DNA from: Rhodospirillales bacterium
Lineage (GTDB): Bacteria > Pseudomonadota > Alphaproteobacteria > TMED109
Assembly: GCA_028824295.1 (NCBI GenBank)
Contig: JAPPED010000027.1
Span: forward strand, 62,001-126,000
Direction of reading: 5' to 3'
DNA length: 64,000 nucleotides
The translations under genes were made by a program, and so were the position numbers. The notes below the pieces were generated by a model that was not told where the DNA came from, made no database searches, and worked only from the letters and a program-made list of their open reading frames with translations. Every line of letters starts with the position of its first letter. Position 1 is the first letter of the stretch. Below are positions 45,498 through 56,550 of the stretch, piece after piece.

Positions 45498-46478
45498 GTG
45501 AAACCGGTAGCGAACGTTCTCGCTGTCATTCTGGTGCTAACGGCGAGCGCCTGCGCGGGGATCGGCACCTCACCGCCACCACCCGACCAGGACGGCATCA
45601 GTTTCGAAAGAAACTCGGAGTTCTCCGGCCCGAGCCTGCGGGTGTTCGTGCAGCTCGACGACGGCGGCGAAGCGTCCGTCAACACGGTGGACGATGCCAT
45701 TGCAACCCGGTCCGGTAGCACGCCAATTCCCGGCCATCAGGCACGGAACTGGACATTCGTCAAGGACGTGGAGCGCGGCACGTCGGTGGTCTATGCGCTG
45801 GTGAGCTGGGACCCTGACAATCCGGCCGACTACCTGATGGCCGGCTGGTGGGCCCAGTTTCCCGGTCAACACGTTCCGGAACTGTCGTTCAGGGATTCCG
45901 CCCAGTATGCCATCGCGGACGGCCCCGAGACGGACCCCTCGTCACCTCCCGATTTGCCGCTCGAGGGACAGGCGACCTATACCGGCCAAGCTGGCGGGCT
46001 CTACACGTATCTTGCGGGAAGTGACTGGGGAGAAGATGAAGGCGCCTACGTGATCGACGAGTACGAAGGCGTGATCACGATTGCGGCGGACTTCGCCGAC
46101 GCTACCATGAGCGCCTGCATCGGCTGTTCAGGCGATCTTGTCACCCGCCGGGCGCATTTCGGCATTTTCCTTGGAGACGAATTGCGCGACGTGCAGGGCA
46201 TCGCCGCCGATTATGAGCTGCACTTCGGCGAAACGGCCTTCAAGCCGGACGGCACGTTCGTATACGACGACGTCATGGTGCGGCACCCTGAAAGAACCGT
46301 CACGCAGTCCGAGGGGTACTGGGGCGGGACGCTTTCCAACATTCCCGACGAGGCCGGTCATCCCCGCCTGGTGGCAGGATTCAGCGGTGCGGAATTCGAG
46401 GAAAGCGACGGCAGCGTCGGTGACTTTGTGGGAACGTTCGTCGCGCTAAGTGAGGCCTCGACGGCATCGGCGCCGTGA
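45498..46478 (+). CDS. Putative surface lipoprotein with TbpB/fHbp-like beta-barrel
   Basis: 326 residues. A GTG start at 45498 gives a lipoprotein signal with the cysteine in LVLTASACAG (residue 19). The C-terminal half has the spacing of the small beta-barrel of transferrin-binding-protein-B-like lipoproteins: ATYTGQAGGLYTYL, then GVITIAADFADATMSACIG, TAFKPDGTFVYDD, GYWGGTLSN, and the closing LVAGFSGAEFEESDGSVGD to FVGTFVAL. Two cysteines, ACIGC, may form a disulfide. The family call is from strand pattern, not a clear motif. No Slam translocon gene is visible nearby. A GTG start and anchoring are inferred. Confidence 0.55.
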   Translation: MKPVANVLAVILVLTASACAGIGTSPPPPDQDGISFERNSEFSGPSLRVFVQLDDGGEASVNTVDDAIATRSGSTPIPGHQARNWTFVKDVERGTSVVYALVSWDPDNPADYLMAGWWAQFPGQHVPELSFRDSAQYAIADGPETDPSSPPDLPLEGQATYTGQAGGLYTYLAGSDWGEDEGAYVIDEYEGVITIAADFADATMSACIGCSGDLVTRRAHFGIFLGDELRDVQGIAADYELHFGETAFKPDGTFVYDDVMVRHPERTVTQSEGYWGGTLSNIPDEAGHPRLVAGFSGAEFEESDGSVGDFVGTFVALSEASTASAP

Positions 46479-46608
46479 ATCGGTCGATGGCACGGGAAAT
46501 CGGGGAAGCCGGCGCCTGAACCCATACGGTGTGCCGACGCCACAGTCTGAAGTCGAAACGGGACGCCGTGCATACCCGGGCAGACGGCGCACATCTCCCC
46601 CAACGGGC

Positions 46609-47028
46609 TCAGTCGGCTGCTGCGCGCCTCGCCGTCGCCACCTCGAGCGCCTGTTCGGCCCGTTCGCGCACCGCTTCGTCCGGGCCGTTTTCCGCCTCGC
46701 GGAGGGCGGCTTCCGCATCGGCGACCGCCCGGTCCGCCGCCGCCGCGTCGAGGTCGGACACCGGGACCGCCTCGTCCGCCAGGATCAGGCAGTGCTCTGG
46801 TCCGGCCTCCGAGAATCCGCCGGTGACGAAGTAGCATTCCGGCTCGGAGTCGAACGTCGCGTGCACCTGCACCGTTCCCGGGCGCAGGGCCGACAGGATC
46901 GGCGCATGATCCCGCAGCACGCCGAACTCGCCCTCCGACCCGGGTACCACCACCATCTCGGGCGTGGCCGCCAGCAGCGTCGCCTCCGGCGTGATCAGCT
47001 CGAGATCGATCAGCGGAGCGTCCGCCAT
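46609..47028 (-). CDS. atpC: ATP synthase F1 epsilon subunit
   Basis: 139 residues starting MADAPLIDLELITPEATLLA. The N-terminal beta-sandwich includes PGSEGEFGVLRDHAPILSAL and the C-terminal part is an alanine-rich helix pair. It couples and inhibits the rotary motor. It follows atpD by one base. It is the last gene of the atpHAGDC cluster. Confidence 0.95.
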   Translation of the reverse strand: MADAPLIDLELITPEATLLAATPEMVVVPGSEGEFGVLRDHAPILSALRPGTVQVHATFDSEPECYFVTGGFSEAGPEHCLILADEAVPVSDLDAAAADRAVADAEAALREAENGPDEAVRERAEQALEVATARRAAAD

Positions 47029-47029
47029 G

Positions 47030-48484
<1,455 letters not shown>

Positions 48485-49369
48485 CTACAATGCTTCCGAG
48501 CCCGAGATGATCTCGATGAGCTCCTTGGTAATGGCCGCCTGGCGTTGCCGGTTGTACGACAGCTCCAGCCGGCCGATCATGTCGCCGGCGTTCCGGGTGG
48601 CGTTCTCCATCGCCGTCATGCGCGCGCCTTGCTCGCCGGCGGCGCTCTCGAGGAACGCCCCATGGATCTGAACCGCGAGGTTGCGCGGCAGCAGGTCGGC
48701 GAGCAGCTCGTCCTCTCCGGGCTCGAATTCGTGCAGCGCGCCGGCGGCCGGCTCAGCTGCCGGCTCGTCCGATTCCGGAGCCGTCCGCGGAATGATCTGC
48801 GTCTCCGTGACGACCTGCGACATCGCCGAGCGGAACCGGTTGTAGTGCATCGTGCAGGTATCGAACCCGTCGTCCGCGAACAGGTCGAGAATTTCCGCCG
48901 CGACCGCCTCGGCTTCCGAAAACGGCAGGTCACGGCCCGGCGGCAGCAGCCGGTGCCCCACGATCCGCTGGCCGTGCGTGCGGCGCAGCAGGTCGTAGCC
49001 CTTGCGGCCCACGCAGAAGATCTTCGCTTCGATGGAATCCTCGGCGAGCGCCATGATCTTCCGCCGCGCCGCCCGGACCACGCCCGAGTTGAAGGCGCCG
49101 CAAAGGCCGCGGTCGGCCGTGATCACCAGCAGCAGGCAAGCCTGGTTGCGGCCCGTCCCGGCCAGCAACGGCGGGGCGTCCTCGGGCGCAACCGTCCCTG
49201 CCAGCCGCGCCACCATCGCCTCCATCCTGGCTGCGTACGGCCGCGCGCGCTCGGCGCGTTCCTGCGCCCGGCGCAGCTTTGACGCCGCCACCATCTTCAT
49301 CGCCTGCGTGATCTTCCGGGTGGACCGGACGCTGCTGATCCGGGTCCGGAGTTCCTTGAGGCTCGACAT
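48485..49369 (-). CDS. atpG: ATP synthase F1 gamma subunit
   Basis: 294 residues, the rotor shaft. The N-terminal helix is MSSLKELRTRISSVRSTRKI followed by TQAMKMVAASKL. The central part contains LLLVITADRGLCGAFNS. The C-terminal helix ends ITKELIEIISGSEAL. It lies 24 bases after atpA. Length is normal. Confidence 0.98.
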   Translation of the reverse strand: MSSLKELRTRISSVRSTRKITQAMKMVAASKLRRAQERAERARPYAARMEAMVARLAGTVAPEDAPPLLAGTGRNQACLLLVITADRGLCGAFNSGVVRAARRKIMALAEDSIEAKIFCVGRKGYDLLRRTHGQRIVGHRLLPPGRDLPFSEAEAVAAEILDLFADDGFDTCTMHYNRFRSAMSQVVTETQIIPRTAPESDEPAAEPAAGALHEFEPGEDELLADLLPRNLAVQIHGAFLESAAGEQGARMTAMENATRNAGDMIGRLELSYNRQRQAAITKELIEIISGSEAL

Positions 49370-49393
49370 CGCCGGCGGATTTCCCGAAGTGTC

Positions 49394-50923
49394 CTAGCCG
49401 AAGCTCGCGACAAACCGGTCGAGGGCGCCGCGGAGCTTGCCGTCGGTATCGTCCGAAATCTCCCCATCGTCGCGGATCGCGGCCAGAATGTCGCCGTGCT
49501 CGGTCCGCAGCAGGGCCAGCAGTCCCTCCTCGAACTTCTGGATCTGGTCGGTTTCGATCGCGTCGCAGTAGCCGTTCACCCCGGCGAAGATCACGCAGAC
49601 CTGCTCCTCCACCGGGAGCGGCGTGTACTGCCCCTGCTTGAGCAGCTCGGTGAGGCGGGCGCCCCGCTTGAGGAGCCGCTGCGTCGAGGCATCGAGGTCC
49701 GAGCCGAACTGGGCGAACGCCGCCATCTCGCGGTACTGGGCCAGCTCGAGCTTGATGGTGCCAGCCACCTTCTTCATGGCCTTGACCTGGGCGGCGGAGC
49801 CGACCCGGCTCACGGACAGGCCGACGTTGATGGCGGGCCGAATGCCTTGGTAGAAGAGATCGGTCTCGAGGAAGATCTGGCCGTCCGTGATCGAGATCAC
49901 GTTGGTGGGGATGTAGGCGGATACGTCGTTCGCCTGTGTCTCAATGATCGGCAGCGCCGTCAGCGATCCCCCGCCCTCCGCGTCGGACAGCTTGGCCGCG
50001 CGCTCCAGCAGCCGGGAATGCAGGTAGAACACGTCGCCGGGATAGGCCTCGCGCCCTGGTGGGCGGCGCAGGAGCAGCGACATCTGCCGGTAGGCAACCG
50101 CCTGCTTGGACAGGTCGTCGTAGATGATGAGGGCGTGCTGCCCGTTGTCGCGGAACCATTCGCCGATGGTGCAGCCGGTATAGGGGGCCAAGTACTGGAG
50201 CGGGGCGGGTTCCGACGCCGTGGCGGCCACGACGCAGGTGTAGTCCATGGCACCCGCGTCCTGCAGGGTGCGCACTACCTGGGCCACCGTCGATCGTTTC
50301 TGCCCGATCGCGACGTAGATGCACTTGAGGTGCTTTTCGATGGGACCGCGCGCGTTGATGTCTCGCTGGTTGATGATGGTGTCAACCGCGAGCGCGGTCT
50401 TCCCGGTCTGGCGGTCACCGATGATGAGCTCGCGCTGACCGCGGCCGATCGGAACCAGAGAATCGATCGCCTTGAGCCCGGTCTGCATCGGCTCGAAGAC
50501 CGACTGCCGTGCAATGATGCCGGGCGCCCGGACGTCGACCGAACGCCGCTCCGTGACTTCGATGTCGGACCCGCCGTCGATCGGGTTGCCGAGCGAGTCG
50601 ACCACCCGGCCGAGCATGTTGGGGCCAACGGGGGCGTCCACGATCCGCCCGGTCCGCTTGACCGTATCGCCCTCGCGGATCGAGCGGTCATCACCGAAGA
50701 TGACCACGCCGACGTTGTCGGCTTCGAGATTGAGCGCCATGCCGACGATGTTGCCGGGAAACTCCACCAGCTCTCCGGCCATGACCTCGTCCAGACCGTA
50801 GATCCGGGCGATACCGTCCCCGACCGCAATCACTTCACCGACTTCGGCGACTTCAGCGCCGGTCTCGAAATCCTCGATCTGCTGCTTGAGGATCGAGGAA
50901 ATTTCGGATGCGCGAAGATCCAT
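49394..50923 (-). CDS. atpA: ATP synthase F1 alpha subunit
   Basis: 509 residues. The Walker A is [17 protein letters not shown]. The family stretches [20 protein letters not shown] and [17 protein letters not shown] are intact. Its ATG directly abuts the atpH stop. It forms the alternating ring with beta subunits. Confidence 0.98.
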   Translation of the reverse strand: MDLRASEISSILKQQIEDFETGAEVAEVGEVIAVGDGIARIYGLDEVMAGELVEFPGNIVGMALNLEADNVGVVIFGDDRSIREGDTVKRTGRIVDAPVGPNMLGRVVDSLGNPIDGGSDIEVTERRSVDVRAPGIIARQSVFEPMQTGLKAIDSLVPIGRGQRELIIGDRQTGKTALAVDTIINQRDINARGPIEKHLKCIYVAIGQKRSTVAQVVRTLQDAGAMDYTCVVAATASEPAPLQYLAPYTGCTIGEWFRDNGQHALIIYDDLSKQAVAYRQMSLLLRRPPGREAYPGDVFYLHSRLLERAAKLSDAEGGGSLTALPIIETQANDVSAYIPTNVISITDGQIFLETDLFYQGIRPAINVGLSVSRVGSAAQVKAMKKVAGTIKLELAQYREMAAFAQFGSDLDASTQRLLKRGARLTELLKQGQYTPLPVEEQVCVIFAGVNGYCDAIETDQIQKFEEGLLALLRTEHGDILAAIRDDGEISDDTDGKLRGALDRFVASFG

Positions 50924-51502
50924 CTACGCGGCTCCCTTCATGGCATGGGCAAGCGACTGGAGTTGGGTCTGGAGCGAGCCGTCCACCCGGATCGAACCCA
51001 CCCGCACCACCAGACCACCGAGCAGTTCGGGGTCGACCTCGGTGCGGAGCGCCACCCGACGTCCGAGCGCCTCGGCCAGGGCGGCGCGGATGCGACCCGT
51101 CGTGGCGTCGTCAAGGTCGATGGCGGTTTCGGCGATCGCCTCGACCTCTCCCCGGCGTTCGGCCGCCAGGGCCCGGAACCGGCGAACGATGGCCGGCAGC
51201 GCCCCCAGTCGGCGATTCCGGGCCAGTACGCCGACGAAGTTCCGCACCAGCGGGTCCGACCCCATCGCGTCGAGGATGGCCGACATGGCGCGTTCCTGAT
51301 CCGCCCGGGCCACCACGGGGCTCCGGATCAGACGGCCGAGGTCGGCGCTGCCGGCCGTGAGGGCAAGCACCGCTTCCAGACCTTGTTCGGTTCGCTCGAG
51401 CGCATCGCGTTCCTCCGCGATGGCAAACAGCGCAGACGCATAGGGGCCTGCGAGGCTCGCGAGCCCCTCGGAAGAATCAGCCAAGACCGCGTCCGGACGC
51501 AT
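50924..51502 (-). CDS. atpH: ATP synthase F1 delta subunit
   Basis: 192 residues. The N-terminal helical domain is [19 protein letters not shown] and the tail contains [21 protein letters not shown] followed by [16 protein letters not shown]. It joins F1 to the peripheral stalk. It is the first gene of the operon, with the promoter in the 223-base divergent gap shared with thiolase. The start at 51502 has no perfect ribosome binding site but gives the family N-terminus. Confidence 0.95.
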   Translation of the reverse strand: MRPDAVLADSSEGLASLAGPYASALFAIAEERDALERTEQGLEAVLALTAGSADLGRLIRSPVVARADQERAMSAILDAMGSDPLVRNFVGVLARNRRLGALPAIVRRFRALAAERRGEVEAIAETAIDLDDATTGRIRAALAEALGRRVALRTEVDPELLGGLVVRVGSIRVDGSLQTQLQSLAHAMKGAA

Positions 51503-51725
51503 GGGTGGAATGGGACTGTGGGCGCCCGGAGGGTGCGCGCCGTGCGCAACGGATTCGGACAGCCTCCGGCAAGGGACTTTTCGTAGCACAGGGCTGATTC
51601 TCCTGCAACTGCCAACCGGCGGCCAGGGCTTCCGTGCGGCTTGCGCCCGGGGTGGCTGCCCCGGTCCGCTGCTTTCGGGTTCCGGTAGGATTGGTCCTTC
51701 ATTCCGATCCCACCCGGAGCCTGTC

Positions 51726-52931
51726 GTGCCCGAAGCCTTCGTCTGCGATTCCGTCCGCACCCCCATCGGTCGCTTCGGCGGCGCGCTCTCGAGTGTCCGC
51801 CCCGACGACCTAGCGGCCCACGCCATCCGCGTTCTCATGGATCGGCACCCGAAGCTCGATTGGGAAGCGATCGACGACGTGATGCTGGGGTGCGTGAACC
51901 AGGCCGGCGAGGACAACCGGAACGTGGCCCGGATGGCGCTGTTGCTCGCCGGGCTGCCGGAGTCGGTGCCGGGCAGCACCGTCAACCGCCTCTGCGGATC
52001 GGGATTGGACGCCACGGCCCAGGCGGCGCGATCGATCCGCACCGGCGAGCATGCGTTCGTGCTGGCCGGCGGCGTCGAGAGCATGTCGCGCGCTCCGTTC
52101 GTCATGCCGAAGGCCGAGCATGCCTTTTCGCGCGCGGCCAGGATCGAGGACACCACGATCGGTTGGCGCTTCGTGAACCCCCTGATGGAAAGGCTGTACG
52201 GAACGGATTCCATGCCGGAGACCGCCGAGAACGTTGCTGAGGAGCACCAGGTCAGCCGGGCTGACCAGGATGCCTTCGCGCTCCGGTCGCAGCAGCGGGC
52301 GGCAGCTGCCGCGGCGGCCGAGCGCATGGCCTCGGAAATCGCCCCGGTCGAGGTACCCCAGCGCCGGGGAGCGCCGCTCACCGTTGCCGAAGACGAGCAC
52401 CCACGTCCCGGCACTACGCTGGAGGGCCTCGCCAAGCTTCCGGCACCGTTCCGCGAGGGCGGCACGGTCACGGCCGGCAACGCGTCCGGGGTCAACGACG
52501 GCGCCTGCGCGCTCGTGCTCGCCTCCGAGGAAGCCGTCGAGGAACATGGACTTACGCCCCTTGCGCGGGTCGTTGGTGCGGCCGTCGCCGGTGTCCCGCC
52601 GCGGGTCATGGGCATGGGACCCGCCGCCGCCGTGCCGAAACTCCTGGATCGCGCCGGTGTCAGCCTTGGCGACGTCGATGTGATCGAGCTGAACGAAGCC
52701 TTTGCCAGTCAGGCGCTGGCGTGTCTCCGCCAGCTCGGGCTCCCGGACGACGCGGAGCATGTCAACCCGAACGGCGGCGCCATTGCGTACGGCCATCCGC
52801 TCGGGATGTCGGGCGCGCGCCTCGCCATGACGGCCGCTCGGGAACTCGCGGCACGCGACGGCCGGTATGCGGTCTGCACCATGTGCATTGGCGTCGGACA
52901 GGGAATCGCGCTCCTGCTCGAACGCGCCTGA
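51726..52931 (+). CDS. Acetyl-CoA C-acyltransferase (thiolase)
   Basis: 401 residues. The acyl-accepting Cys90 lies in [11 protein letters not shown]. The C-terminal His and Cys motifs are [19 protein letters not shown] and [32 protein letters not shown] is typical of the beta-ketoadipyl/acetyl-CoA group. It starts at a GTG, divergent from atpH. It may serve beta-oxidation or aromatic degradation. The neighbours do not decide between these. Confidence 0.95.
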   Translation: MPEAFVCDSVRTPIGRFGGALSSVRPDDLAAHAIRVLMDRHPKLDWEAIDDVMLGCVNQAGEDNRNVARMALLLAGLPESVPGSTVNRLCGSGLDATAQAARSIRTGEHAFVLAGGVESMSRAPFVMPKAEHAFSRAARIEDTTIGWRFVNPLMERLYGTDSMPETAENVAEEHQVSRADQDAFALRSQQRAAAAAAAERMASEIAPVEVPQRRGAPLTVAEDEHPRPGTTLEGLAKLPAPFREGGTVTAGNASGVNDGACALVLASEEAVEEHGLTPLARVVGAAVAGVPPRVMGMGPAAAVPKLLDRAGVSLGDVDVIELNEAFASQALACLRQLGLPDDAEHVNPNGGAIAYGHPLGMSGARLAMTAARELAARDGRYAVCTMCIGVGQGIALLLERA

Positions 52932-52950
52932 GGTCCCAGGGGGCGGCTAG

Positions 52951-52977
52951 GGCCCCGGGGGGCAAGCTCCCGGGGCC
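52951..52977. terminator. GC hairpin between convergent thiolase and fumarase genes
   Basis: Perfect 9-base arms (GGCCCCGGG and CCCGGGGCC) enclose a 9-base loop, starting 19 bases after the thiolase stop. No T-run follows, so it is an untypical terminator; it could act from both sides. The rest of the gap to fumarase holds nothing recognisable. Confidence 0.5.
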
Positions 52978-53180
52978 GGGCGACCAGCCGACAACGGGGG
53001 ACCCTTACATCGGCACTATCGGTGAGTTTTCATCCGGCACTGACACGCGTGCGGCACCTCCGCCGAAATACCGCTGTGCACCGCGGCTCGGCTCCGCCCC
53101 CCGCCAGCAAAGGCTATGGCGAACCCAGCCCGCTTCCCGATTTTCCGGGCACCAGCGCAGCCTCCAAGATCGGGATGGCT

Positions 53181-54800
53181 TCAGGACAGCCCGAACTCTT
53201 CGAAGAAGTCGTTCCCCTTGTCGTCGATCACGACAAAAGCCGGGAAGTCCTCGACCTCGATCCGCCAGACCGCTTCCATGCCGAGTTCCTCGTAGGCAAG
53301 GCACTCCACCTGCCGAATGTTGCGGGCCGCGAGCTCAGCGCCCGGGCCGCCGATCGAGCCGAGGTAGAAGCCGCCGTGGGTGCGGCACGCATCCACGACC
53401 GCCCGCGACCGGTTCCCCTTCGCGAGCATCACAAGGCTGCCGCCCGCCGCCTGAAACTGATCGACGTAACTGTCCATCCGCCCGGCCGTGGTCGGCCCGA
53501 ACGATCCCGTCGCGAAACCGGCCGGCGTCTTGGCCGGGCCCGCGTAGTAGACCGGATGGTTCCGGATGTAGTCAGGCAGCGCGCCTTCGCGCTCGAGGTG
53601 ATCCTTCAGCATCCCGTGGGCCATGTCGCGCGCGACCACCATCGGACCGGACAGCGACAGGCGGGTTCGTACCGGATGCTTGGCCAGTTCGGCCCGGATC
53701 TCCGCCATCGGTCGATCGAGATCGATCTCGACTGCCTCGCCCTCGAGCACCTCGTCCCCCACCTCGGGCAGGAAACGCGCTGGATTTCGCTCAAGCTCCT
53801 CCAGGAACACGCCGTCAGCCGTGATCTTCGCGCGTGCCTGGCGGTCGGCGCCGCAGCTCACGCCGACGGCGATCGGCAGGCTCGCACCATGCCGCGGTAG
53901 CCGGATGACCCGGACGTCGTGGCAGAAGTACCGGCCGCCGAACTGGGCGCCGATGCCGAAGGACCGCGTCATCTCCAGCACCGCCTGCTCCATCTCGCGG
54001 TCGCGGAATGCACGCCCCTGCTCGGTCCCGTCGGCCGGCAGATCGTCCAGCTCCCGGCAACTCGCGAGCTTCAGGGTCTTCATGGTCATTTCCGCCGAGA
54101 GCCCGCCGATCACGACGGCGAGGTGATACGGGGGGCACGCGGCCGTGCCGATCGACCGGATCGGTTCCTCCAGGAACTCGAGGAGACGGCCTGTGCGCAT
54201 GACCGACGGCATCGCCTGGTAGAAAAAGGACTTGTTGGCGGACCCCCCGCCCTTGGCGATGAACAGGAACTCGAACGCATCGCCGTCATCGGCATGCAGG
54301 TCGATCTGCGCGGGCAGATTGGTGCGGGTGTTGACCTCCTCGTACATCGAGAGCGGGGCCAGCTGGCTGTAGCGGAGGTTGGTCTCCGTGTAGGCCCGGT
54401 AGATGCCCCGGGAAAGGGCCTCGCGGTCGTTGCCGCCGGTCCAGACCTGCTCCCCCTTGTGCCCGATCACGATCGCGGTGCCGGTGTCCTGGCACATGGG
54501 GAGGACACCGCCCGCCGCGGTGTTCGCGTTCTTGAGGAGCGTCAACGCGACGTAGCGATCATTCGACGACGCCTCCGGGTCATCGAGAATGGTCCGCAGC
54601 TGCGCAAGGTGGGACGGACGTAGGAAATGGGAGATGTCCTGGAACGCGGTGAATGCCAGGTGCTCCAATGCGACCGGATCGACCGCGAGCGCGGAACGGC
54701 CCCGGAGCGTCAGGGCTTCCACGTGGTCGCCGGTCAGCTTGCGGTACGCCGTCGAGTCCGCCTCGCGCGGGAACAGTTCCGAGTAGCGAAACTCCGTCAC
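53181..54800 (-). CDS. Class I (iron-sulfur) fumarate hydratase
   Basis: 539 residues, the oxygen-sensitive 4Fe-4S fumarase of the TCA cycle. The substrate and cluster region contains [47 protein letters not shown] and the late [18 protein letters not shown]. It starts at a GTG whose last bases form the stop of sspB (GTGA), so fumarase translation is coupled to sspB. Length is normal for the fused alpha-plus-beta form. Confidence 0.96.
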   Translation of the reverse strand: MTEFRYSELFPREADSTAYRKLTGDHVEALTLRGRSALAVDPVALEHLAFTAFQDISHFLRPSHLAQLRTILDDPEASSNDRYVALTLLKNANTAAGGVLPMCQDTGTAIVIGHKGEQVWTGGNDREALSRGIYRAYTETNLRYSQLAPLSMYEEVNTRTNLPAQIDLHADDGDAFEFLFIAKGGGSANKSFFYQAMPSVMRTGRLLEFLEEPIRSIGTAACPPYHLAVVIGGLSAEMTMKTLKLASCRELDDLPADGTEQGRAFRDREMEQAVLEMTRSFGIGAQFGGRYFCHDVRVIRLPRHGASLPIAVGVSCGADRQARAKITADGVFLEELERNPARFLPEVGDEVLEGEAVEIDLDRPMAEIRAELAKHPVRTRLSLSGPMVVARDMAHGMLKDHLEREGALPDYIRNHPVYYAGPAKTPAGFATGSFGPTTAGRMDSYVDQFQAAGGSLVMLAKGNRSRAVVDACRTHGGFYLGSIGGPGAELAARNIRQVECLAYEELGMEAVWRIEVEDFPAFVVIDDKGNDFFEEFGLS

Positions 54801-55342
54801 GCTGGTTCCCCGTCCTCGCGCCGCGACGGCGACAAGCCACGACGGGTCCGGAAGGCCTCCAGGGACACCACGCCGTCCTGGCGCTCGGCACCCTGTTCCG
54901 AGGCGGTGTCGCCGGCCGGTGCAGAGGCGTTGTCGCTTTCGGCCGATGCTTCCGCATCCGGCTTCGGCACTTCCGGCGCAAACCGTACCGCGAACTGGGC
55001 CGCGGGGTCCATGAACGCGGTCATGGCCGCGAACGGCACCGTCAGGGACGCGGGGATACCGCCGAACGCGAGGTCGACCCGAAACTGTCCCTCTTCGACT
55101 TCGAGACCGGAGAACTGGTGCTGGAGGACAATGGTCATCCGTTCGGGATACTGGCTTCGCAGGAATTCCGGCAGGGCAACGCCGTCGGCGGTGGTGTCGA
55201 ACTCCACGTAGAAGTGGTGATCACCCGGCAACCCCTCTTCCGCTACCCGTTTTAGGGCGCCGCGCGCCACGTCGCGCATGGCCTGCAGGGTGAGCGCCTC
55301 GTAGTCGATGAGCCGGGAGATCTGCGGGGGACGGTCGGTCAC
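54797..55342 (-). CDS. sspB: SspB-like ClpXP adaptor for ssrA-tagged proteins
   Basis: 181 residues. The tag-binding fold contains [63 protein letters not shown] and [11 protein letters not shown], as in alphaproteobacterial SspB. A flexible acidic stretch leads to GVVSLEAFR near the C-terminus, the expected ClpX-docking motif. It delivers ssrA-tagged proteins to ClpXP. A GTG at 55342 is chosen as start from family length; an ATG at 55366 is an alternative. The tmRNA gene ends 48 bases upstream, so co-transcription is possible. Confidence 0.92.
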   Translation of the reverse strand: MTDRPPQISRLIDYEALTLQAMRDVARGALKRVAEEGLPGDHHFYVEFDTTADGVALPEFLRSQYPERMTIVLQHQFSGLEVEEGQFRVDLAFGGIPASLTVPFAAMTAFMDPAAQFAVRFAPEVPKPDAEASAESDNASAPAGDTASEQGAERQDGVVSLEAFRTRRGLSPSRREDGEPA

Positions 55343-55390
55343 GGGCGCATACAGGCAACGGAACAACGGATCGGGAAACGTAGCTTTGAT

Positions 55391-55726
55391 GGGGGCTTCT
55401 GTTGCCAGGTGCCCCCGAACCCCGCCCTACCGTGTGAAGCGGAAGGGACTTGGAACTGTCGTTCCTCTCACTGGTTAGGCAGCGAGAGCAACCTCACGAC
55501 TGTTGTCGTTGGCAGTTATGAATTCGGTCCGTCGCGGCGGTACCATGCCGGGCGAAAGACCTCATCTTTCAGCGGCTGTCGATCCTGGATCGCCCCCGTT
55601 GGCCGACCGTGTGGGAGGTCGGGAAACTGGTGGAGGCGCCGGGCACTGCCCCCGGGTCCAACTCGCCTATTACATGAGCCGTTTATCGCCATAGCCGGCC
55701 GAAGCCGGCACCCACAAGATAGGCGC
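55391..55726 (-). ncRNA. ssrA: Circularly permuted two-piece tmRNA
   Basis: Read on the minus strand, the acceptor piece comes first (about 55726-55628). GCGCCTAT pairs with ATAGGCG to form the long stem. A T-arm (CCCGGGGGCAGTGCCCGGCG) follows, and it ends CGCCTCCACCA. A loop of about 30 bases follows and is presumably removed. The coding piece starts near 55597 with GGGGGCG, complementary to the acceptor 3' end (7 pairs, one G-U). The tag frame at 55513-55478 reads ANDNSREVALAA with stop TAA at 55477-55475. The piece ends in a hairpin GGGGGC to GCCCCC at about 55416-55391. It rescues stalled ribosomes with SmpB and tags the product for ClpXP. Permuted tmRNA genes are typical of Alphaproteobacteria. 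End points are approximate. Confidence 0.93.
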
Positions 55727-55798
55727 GTACCCCTTGGCGGGCAACGTATTCCGCTGATCGTGCCCCCGGACGTGGTGCCGGAGCGACCGCGGCTTCCT

Positions 55799-56176
55799 TC
55801 AGGCTGCCAGAGTCGGAACCTGATAGAGAGTGATGTGCGCATCACGCGTGACGAGGACCAGTCCCTCGATCCGCGCCTGCGCAACCAGCAGCCGATCGAA
55901 CGGGTCTCGATGATGCACGGGAAGTTCCCCGGCTTCTTCGGCGTGCCGGAACGTGACTGCCAGCGGCTCGAAACCTTCACTCAGTAGCACCGACTCCAGC
56001 GCGGGTGGCGCCTGCAGCTTTCCCAGCGCCCGCTTCAAAGCAATCTCCCAACCGCTCGCTGCGCTGACGAACACCTCATTGCGCCGGTCTACCACGGCCG
56101 CACGGGCATCCGCGCCAAGTCGTTCAGGGTCGGAAAGCGCCCAAAGCAGGACATGCGTGTCCAGCAGAAGACGCAC
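55799..56176 (-). CDS. vapC: VapC-family PIN-domain toxin ribonuclease
   Basis: 125 residues. PIN-domain acidic residues are Asp6 (LLLDTHVLLWAL), Glu44 (SGWEIALK), Asp91/94 (HRDPFDRLLVAQA) and Asp112 (LVTRDAHI), which bind Mg for RNA cleavage. It follows its antitoxin gene after two bases, the normal antitoxin-first order. All catalytic positions are intact, so it should be active if freed. The target RNA is unknown. Confidence 0.93.
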   Translation of the reverse strand: MRLLLDTHVLLWALSDPERLGADARAAVVDRRNEVFVSAASGWEIALKRALGKLQAPPALESVLLSEGFEPLAVTFRHAEEAGELPVHHRDPFDRLLVAQARIEGLVLVTRDAHITLYQVPTLAA

Positions 56177-56178
56177 GT

Positions 56179-56433
56179 TCAGTCTTCTGGTTCAGGGAAG
56201 ACCGTGGAGCCGTAGAAGAGGTCGGAAACCGCTGACGGGGTTTCGTCGAAATCCGGGGCCATCCAGATTTTTCCCCGCAACGTCCCAAGCTTGCGACGGG
56301 TTCGCGCCTTGCGATACGGCTCCAGTCGCAGCCAGGGCTCACCCGCCTTCGCGATGACAATCTCCTCGCCCTCCCACGCAAGCCGGCCAAGCCGCGATAG
56401 CTGCGATTTTGCCTCATGCATGTTCACCTTCAT
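56179..56433 (-). CDS. vapB: Phd/YefM-type antitoxin (VapB partner)
   Basis: 84 residues beginning MKVNMHEAKSQLSRL, the DNA-binding N-terminus of Phd/YefM antitoxins. EEIVIAKAGEPWLRLEPY continues the fold. The C-terminal part, MAPDFDETPSAVSDLFYGS, is the usual toxin-wrapping segment. It should neutralise the PIN toxin and repress the operon. An upstream ATG four codons earlier is possible. Confidence 0.9.
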   Translation of the reverse strand: MKVNMHEAKSQLSRLGRLAWEGEEIVIAKAGEPWLRLEPYRKARTRRKLGTLRGKIWMAPDFDETPSAVSDLFYGSTVFPEPED

Positions 56434-56458
56434 CAATCCCTCCATTACTCATCGCCTA

Positions 56459-56477
56459 AGTCGGACTAAGTCTAGTC
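56459..56477. promoter_or_regulatory. Overlapping inverted repeats upstream of vapBC
   Basis: AGTC-G-GACT at 56459-56467 overlaps GACTA-AGTC-TAGTC at 56464-56477. The site lies 26-44 bases before the antitoxin start, where an autoregulatory operator would be expected. This is inference from position and symmetry only. Confidence 0.35.
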
Positions 56478-56550
56478 AGTTGACGTCAGCTTGTCGATGA
56501 CAGCCAGGAATCGAAAGCACGGGGCCCACCGACAGCGTCCTGCGGACCCT

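Noticed and set aside
55409-55980. Several open frames across the tmRNA region, including a 192-codon plus-strand frame
   Set aside because: The segment is fully explained by the acceptor and coding pieces of tmRNA and by vapC on the minus strand.
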